DNA from: Desulfobacterales bacterium
Lineage (GTDB): Bacteria; Desulfobacterota; Desulfobacteria; Desulfobacterales; JAUWMJ01
Assembly: GCA_030613225.1 (NCBI GenBank)
Contig: JAUWMJ010000112.1
Location: forward strand, 1-8,125
Direction: 5' to 3'
DNA: 8,125 nucleotides
Of the stretch, positions 5,063-8,125 are shown piece after piece. Both the position numbers and the translations under genes were made by a program. The notes under the pieces were generated by a model that had not been told where the DNA came from, did not search any database, and saw only the letters and a program-made list of their open reading frames with translations. Position 1 is the stretch's first letter, and each line of letters starts with the position of its first letter.

Positions 5063-5935
5063 ATGGATTTACCCAAATTTAATGAAACCTTCATCCCAAT
5101 TCTTGAAATATTAAGTGATGAAAAGATTATTCGTCATAGGGAATTACTCAAACGAATTGAAGATAAATATTATTCCGATCTTCCAAAAGAGCTACTAGAA
5201 AAGAAAACAAAAAGTGGCGAACCCTTGATACGGAATCGTATAGCATGGGGTAAATCTTATTTAAAGAAAGGGGGTTTTGTCCATTACCCGGAACGTGGAA
5301 TGGTTCAAATTACCAAAAAAGGAAAAGAAGCAAGCAACACGAAGCTAAAATTGAAAGATGTAGAATCAGATTTCTTAAGTTTCTACGCAGATGAGAAAAC
5401 CAAAAGTACCGACAACAATGAGATCAAGGGTTCTTCTCCTCAAGATTTAATTGACTCGGGGTTTTCAGCTATTGAATTACAAATTAAGAGTGATTTGTTA
5501 GAAAGGTTGAAAGACATTGATCCATATTACTTTGAAAAAGTTATTTTGATCTTGCTTAAAAAGATGGGTTATGGAGATTTTATTGAAACTTCAAAATCAA
5601 AAGACGGAGGCATAGACGGAGTCATTAATGAGGATAAGTTGGGACTTGAGAAAATATACATACAAGCAAAACGTTACAATGAAAATAGAGTTCGAGAAAA
5701 AGATATTCGCAATTTCATAGGGGCAATGAGTGGGGATACTAACAAGGGAGTTTTTGTAACAACATCAGCTTTTGATGATTCAGCAGTTAAAAAAGCCCAC
5801 GATGCACATCATTCAATAATTCTTATAGATGGGAATAAACTCGTTGACCTTATGCATCAATATGGCGTTGGAGTTCAAGTCCGTAATGTGTACGAAGTAA
5901 AAGAAGTAGATGAAGACTTTTTTGAAGGGAACTAA
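5063..5935 (+). CDS. mrr: Mrr-type type IV restriction endonuclease, 290 aa
   Basis: Mrr enzymes cut modified foreign DNA in the cytoplasm. Residues 1-90 match the Mrr N-terminal winged-helix domain (PKFNETFIPILEILSD, RNRIAWGKSYLKKGG, ITKKGKE). Residues 150-270 are the PD-(D/E)xK catalytic domain: PYYFEKVILILLKKMGYG with Glu158, GGIDG with Asp185, and IQAKR with Gln201 and Lys203, the Q-x-K form usual in Mrr. Downstream GVFVTTSAFDDSA and the IILIDGNKLVDLM strand-helix are also typical. Length is close to E. coli Mrr (about 304 aa) and no key residue is missing, so it should be active. TAGGA lies 6 bases before the ATG. Expression probably starts in repeat copy B. No modification methylase is adjacent, as expected for type IV. 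The gene is noticeably AT-rich compared with the HNH gene that follows. Confidence 0.92.
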   Translation: MDLPKFNETFIPILEILSDEKIIRHRELLKRIEDKYYSDLPKELLEKKTKSGEPLIRNRIAWGKSYLKKGGFVHYPERGMVQITKKGKEASNTKLKLKDVESDFLSFYADEKTKSTDNNEIKGSSPQDLIDSGFSAIELQIKSDLLERLKDIDPYYFEKVILILLKKMGYGDFIETSKSKDGGIDGVINEDKLGLEKIYIQAKRYNENRVREKDIRNFIGAMSGDTNKGVFVTTSAFDDSAVKKAHDAHHSIILIDGNKLVDLMHQYGVGVQVRNVYEVKEVDEDFFEGN

Positions 5936-6024
5936 TCATCAAGTTTTCTCAAAGAAGATGTAAATATCAAATAACAACTTAGGAACAGAACCTGTCAGTC
6001 CACCGGCAAATGGGGGCTTTTGTG

Positions 6025-6413
6025 TTAGGCGTACCATCGGAGGGCACATGAACAATTGGGGCATCCCTGACTGGCTCGAAAAAGAAGTGAAAGAGCGAGA
6101 TGAGACTTGCGTCTATTGTGGCATCCAAATGATCGAGAAGATGCCTCCACGTGGCCCCCGGAAAGCTGTGGCAACGTGGGAACACATCATCAACGACGAA
6201 AGTATCGTCAGTCGTGAGAATATTGCCCGATGTTGCGTCGCGTGCAATTCAAGCAAAGGGACAAAGAAGCTCTCTGATTGGATTCAGTCGACTTACTGTA
6301 AGAAGCGCGGAATCAACAAAGACACGGTTGCGGAAGTAGTGAAAGAGGCGTTGCGGGTTCACGCCTAACCGTTGCACCTGACGCCGCGAGGCGCGGCACA
6401 GGTGAACTCATCG
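6025..6413 (+). mobile_element. solitary integron gene cassette (HNH gene plus attC)
   Basis: The left edge is G^TTAGGC (6024-6030) and the right edge is the G (6413) of the attC R' box. TTAGGC at the left is the exact complement of GCCTAA in the R'' box GCCTAAC (6363-6369), as required if a 389-base circle with a perfect R''/R' pair was inserted by an integron integrase. The bases after the right edge, TTGTCC, do not pair with R'' and so belong to the target. No upstream attC, second cassette on this strand or intI is visible nearby. Base composition (about half G+C) differs from the AT-rich surroundings. Confidence 0.82.
6048..6368 (+). CDS. HNH endonuclease, integron-cassette type, 106 aa
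   Basis: A single HNH domain fills the protein. Zinc ligands are C21-x2-C24 (CVYC) and C63-x2-C66 (CVAC). The catalytic His is H46 in WEHIIND, where Glu replaces the usual Asp of the DH pair. N58 (ENIARCC) and N67 with K70 (CNSSKG) complete the motif. The C-terminal helix (residues 85-105) is basic. HNH proteins of this size and wording are recurrent integron-cassette cargo; their target is not known, and nuclease activity is inferred from the motif. GGAGG lies a few bases before the ATG, and the stop TAA is embedded in the R'' box of attC, a common cassette arrangement. Mrr lies 112 bases upstream on the same strand, but the cassette boundary between them argues for separate origins. Confidence 0.88.
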   Translation: MNNWGIPDWLEKEVKERDETCVYCGIQMIEKMPPRGPRKAVATWEHIINDESIVSRENIARCCVACNSSKGTKKLSDWIQSTYCKKRGINKDTVAEVVKEALRVHA

Positions 6414-6419
6414 TTGTCC
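6363..6419 (+). repeat. attC: attC recombination site (57 bases)
   Basis: R'' GCCTAAC (6363-6369) is a perfect RYYYAAC. The arms CACCTG (6375-6380) and GCCGCG (6383-6388) pair with CGCGGC (6392-6397) and CAGGTG (6399-6404), leaving AC opposite A as the extrahelical position and AGG as the loop. The integrated R' is GTTGTCC (6413-6419), in which only the G belongs to the cassette. Length and wording match the classic 59-base element of mobile-integron cassettes. Confidence 0.85.
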
Positions 6420-6568
6420 TGGGTCTTAGTAAAATTATAATATAAAAAACAGGTAGCATCATAAAACATCAACTTTTGTTAGAATATCCATCCATCCTGC
6501 TTAAACCTCAATGTCTGTCCTGCCTTATATCAACATCCGATCCGTTCTGCATAGACACCAGGTCCTAT

Positions 6569-6632
6569 CCAAAATCATTTGATCTTTTTGAACAAATAAT
6601 TTATATATCAATCTGGTATTACAACATTCTGC
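6569..6632 (+). repeat. dispersed repeat, copy C
   Basis: CCAAAATCATTTGATC through to CAACATTCTG aligns with 4979-5041 of copy B with few differences and with 701-752 of copy A. The promoter-like pair TTGATC-17-TATATA lies at 6579-6607. On the minus strand it keeps INYLFKKIK and then has a stop, so the mini-ORF is broken here. Block 1 is not clearly present. Between 6420 and 6568 nothing else is seen. Confidence 0.72.
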
Positions 6633-6640
6633 AAAGCTTT

Positions 6641-6860
6641 GGGATATTCTCAATATGTCAGGTTTTGAATCCGTCAAATTATAGGCTGATTTCACCTGAT
6701 ATCACAGGTTTTCTCATGCTATGAATAGTCTCAATATGAAATTTTGGTGAATTTGTGCTATTGGCAAGATAACAAAGGTTTTGACAAGCTCGTAATTGCT
6801 GGGGTATTCTTAATAGATCACAGGTTGATTCCAACATAGGATACTGGCAAGCTATGACAA
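6641..6860 (+). repeat. degenerate direct-repeat field between the HNH and UspA genes
   Basis: GATATTCTCAATATG (6643) recurs as GAATAGTCTCAATATG (6723) and GGTATTCTTAATAGAT (6803), about 80 bases apart. TTGGCAAGATAAC (6761) recurs as CTGGCAAGCTATG (6844) and matches the tail of copies A and D. ATCACAGGTT occurs at 6701 and 6817. A decayed repeat with a period near 80 fits best. No gene is supported from 6861 to 7037; an 11-codon frame with a GAGG (ATG 6923, stop 6956) is too short to call. Confidence 0.45.
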
Positions 6861-7037
6861 TAGCAAATTCAGACCTTCACTTATATATTACAGCGAAATT
6901 TGGCTTATTTAAATTGAGGACTATGAAAAGTAAACTGCAACTTTTGTCCGAAAATTAAATGTCCACCACTGACACTTCAATGCCCAAATCTATTCGATGA
7001 TATTTGAGACCATTTGCAGAAAGAGGAGTGCGTAGCA

Positions 7038-7532
7038 ATGGTTATAGAAAAAGGAGATAACGAACGAACAGAAACGAAAGAATATAAGGTTCTTGTAGCG
7101 GTTGATTTCTCACCATCCTCCGCTCGGGCTTTAAGGAGGGCAAAGTCTATTATGGGGCGAAAGCCAGATCGAATTCTGGTCTTGCATGTAATAGATCATA
7201 AATTCGTTGAAAAATGCATAAACAGCCAAATAGGAACAAAAAAAGATATTAGAAAAACATTGTTTCTTCAAGCCAAAAAAAGCTTAAAGGACTTTCTCCG
7301 TGCTGAGGGTATGGAAGATGAACCTATAAAAAAGTTGATCTGCGAGGGGATACCTTTTCTTGAGATCAATAAAAAAGCCGTTGAAACCGGAGTTGACATG
7401 GTCATTATGGGAAACCGAGGTAATTCGGGAGACATGCAAACTATCTTCTTTGGTAGCACCACCGAGAGAGTTCTGAGATTCATGAGTCGGCCGGTTCTTT
7501 GTGTTCCTATAGAGGAAGATCGAAAATCATGA
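7038..7532 (+). CDS. UspA-family universal stress protein, 164 aa
   Basis: This is a single-domain universal stress protein with the alpha/beta nucleotide-binding fold. Strand 1 is KVLVAVDFS with the nucleotide-contacting Asp23, followed by PSSARALRRA; strand 2 is RILVLHVID. The late strand VDMVIMG leads into the phosphate-binding loop G125-x2-G128-x10-G139-S140, and the C-terminal strand is RPVLCVP. Usual family members have nine residues in the long gap of G-2x-G-9x-G(S/T); this one has ten, so ATP binding is likely but not certain. Such proteins act in the cytoplasm, usually as dimers, in stress survival. A TTG 24 bases upstream is in frame, but the ATG at 7038 has AGGAG 9 bases before it and is preferred. 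It is transcribed alone, and no clear promoter was found in the repeat-rich 500 bases upstream. Confidence 0.9.
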   Translation: MVIEKGDNERTETKEYKVLVAVDFSPSSARALRRAKSIMGRKPDRILVLHVIDHKFVEKCINSQIGTKKDIRKTLFLQAKKSLKDFLRAEGMEDEPIKKLICEGIPFLEINKKAVETGVDMVIMGNRGNSGDMQTIFFGSTTERVLRFMSRPVLCVPIEEDRKS

Positions 7533-7536
7533 AACG

Positions 7537-7575
7537 TGACCTGCCCCAAAAAGTTGCGCCACTTTTTAAGTTAGA
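7537..7575. repeat. possible solo insertion-sequence end (IS3-like), with weak hairpin
   Basis: Five bases after the UspA stop, TGACCTGCCCC (7537-7547) resembles the terminal inverted repeats of some IS3-family elements, which often start TGA-C-GCCCC. It is followed by AAAAAGT/ACTTTTT (7548-7554, 7561-7567) around a 6-base loop. No partner end or transposase is in the window. The hairpin could instead act as a weak terminator of the UspA transcript. From 7576 to 7700 nothing else is seen. Confidence 0.25.
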
Positions 7576-7707
7576 AAATGACCAATTCTAAAGTCTTTTT
7601 GAGAATTAAAAAGATGTAAAAGTTTTGAGAACTAAATAGCGCTGCAAAGCTGAGGATTATCATTTTCAAGGTACATTTTTTTTGAAATACCGAGTGCATG
7701 TACCTGC

Positions 7708-7752
7708 TATATATCACAGCTTGATGTAAAACTGAGACAGTGGCAAGGTATC
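7708..7752 (+). repeat. dispersed repeat, fragment E
   Basis: TGTAAAACTGAGACAGTGGCAAGGTATC-like sequence (7725-7752) aligns with the end of copy A (CTGTAAAACTG, TTGGCAAGATATC). The upstream TATATATCA (7708-7716) lacks a correctly spaced TTGATC. It lies in the spacer before the last gene, in the same orientation as all other copies. From 7753 to 7900 the sequence is very AT-rich with no clear promoter. Confidence 0.45.
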
Positions 7753-7907
7753 AAACTGGAATGATGTTATTAAGCGATATTCGCATAATATGCATTCTTA
7801 AATAATTAATAGTAATTTATCGAGGTTGAATTTTACTCTATTTTTACAATGTATAAAAGTACAAATATACAAACGTTCATAGATTAATATGTTAGATCGG
7901 AGAAATA

Positions 7908-8125
7908 ATGAATCCTGAAAATGAGATTAGTCAGTTAGATTTAGAGTATAAGAAATTAGAAGTGCAGCGCCTTAAATTTGAATTGCAGGAGATGAGGAAA
8001 AGTTGGTATCTAAAGCCAGCATTCCAATCCATATTCATTCCGATAATTGCTGGAATCATTACAGCTGTAATTGGATATATTGGAAATGAAGAACTTAAAA
8101 GATATAAGCAAGAAAAAAAGAGCCT
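7908..8125 (+). CDS. coiled-coil protein with one membrane helix, 3' end beyond the window
   Basis: GGAG sits 5-6 bases before an ATG that opens a frame to the window edge (72 codons). Residues 1-31 are a charged amphipathic helix with heptad-like leucines (ISQLDLEYKKLEVQRLKFEL), a probable coiled coil. Residues 33-38 (WYLKPA) lead into a hydrophobic segment, about 39-59 (FIPIIAGIITAVIGYIG), followed by a basic helix (EELKRYKQEKK). This coiled coil, Trp-Lys-Pro, membrane-helix layout is seen at the N terminus of various uncharacterised bacterial membrane proteins. The functional domain, if any, is outside the window, so no role is assigned. Confidence 0.75.
   Translation, partial: MNPENEISQLDLEYKKLEVQRLKFELQEMRKSWYLKPAFQSIFIPIIAGIITAVIGYIGNEELKRYKQEKKS

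Noticed and set aside
5936..6023. A second attC immediately upstream of the HNH cassette, which would make Mrr a cassette too
   Set aside because: GTTAGGC at 6024 could serve as an R' box, but no RYYYAAC box or paired arms are found within 130 bases upstream. The box is explained by the HNH cassette itself.
6476..6724. 82-codon plus-strand open frame between the HNH and UspA genes
   Set aside because: It has no ribosome site or ATG start and runs straight through repeat copy C and the degenerate repeat field; its composition is not protein-like.
6923..6958. 11-codon leader-peptide-like frame (ATG 6923, TAA 6956) with GAGG upstream
   Set aside because: Frames this short arise often by chance, and there is no attenuator structure or codon pattern that would make it a leader peptide.
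601..7752. CRISPR array, suggested by similar repeats across the window
   Set aside because: The repeats are long, diverged and hundreds to thousands of bases apart, with genes between them and no uniform spacers or cas genes.

Overview
The window looks like a piece of a Desulfobacterota-type (sulfate-reducer-like) chromosome. This is an inference from content: PEP-CTERM-like secreted protein genes with sigma-54 promoters and c-di-GMP-type leaders, a PAS/GAF class III cyclase, DUF1059, an UspA protein, an Mrr nuclease, and AT-rich spacers full of degenerate repeats. No phylogenetic marker is present. Genes are widely spaced and few form operons; this is an accessory, rearranged region.

Left end (1-557, minus strand): a TPR lipoprotein gene sits in what reads as an integron gene cassette. 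A large imperfect palindrome (57-182) with attC-like boxes follows its stop codon, and the start of another minus-strand gene lies beyond it at the window edge. A spacer with repeat copy A (601-779) separates this from a large soluble PAS-GAF-cyclase (861-2612, minus). Upstream of the cyclase are three copies of a CCTGTG-TAT motif spaced exactly 42 bases apart. Then come a terminator and a 64-residue DUF1059 gene with a good sigma-70 promoter (3047-3346, minus).

Middle (3400-4610): two convergent PEP-CTERM-type genes, each with a near-identical sigma-54 promoter box and a structured 5' leader. The plus-strand leader ends in a terminator hairpin placed before the gene; the minus-strand leader resembles a c-di-GMP-I (GEMM) aptamer. 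Both genes have lost their 3' ends and run into each other at about 3945, as a deletion would leave them.

Right half: repeat copy B carries a sigma-70-like promoter directly ahead of a full-length Mrr-type restriction endonuclease (5063-5935). Downstream, an HNH nuclease gene lies in a textbook integron cassette (6025-6413, attC 6363-6419), apparently a single cassette inserted outside any visible array. Then come repeat copy C, a degenerate repeat field, a UspA-family gene (7038-7532), a possible insertion-sequence end, another repeat fragment, and the start of a coiled-coil plus membrane-helix protein (7908 to the edge).

The most distinctive themes are the two integron-cassette signatures without an integrase in view, the matched regulation of the two broken PEP-CTERM genes, and a dispersed repeat present in four or five intergenic spacers, always in the plus orientation. 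That repeat carries a conserved promoter-like module and, in two or three copies, a conserved minus-strand mini-reading frame.
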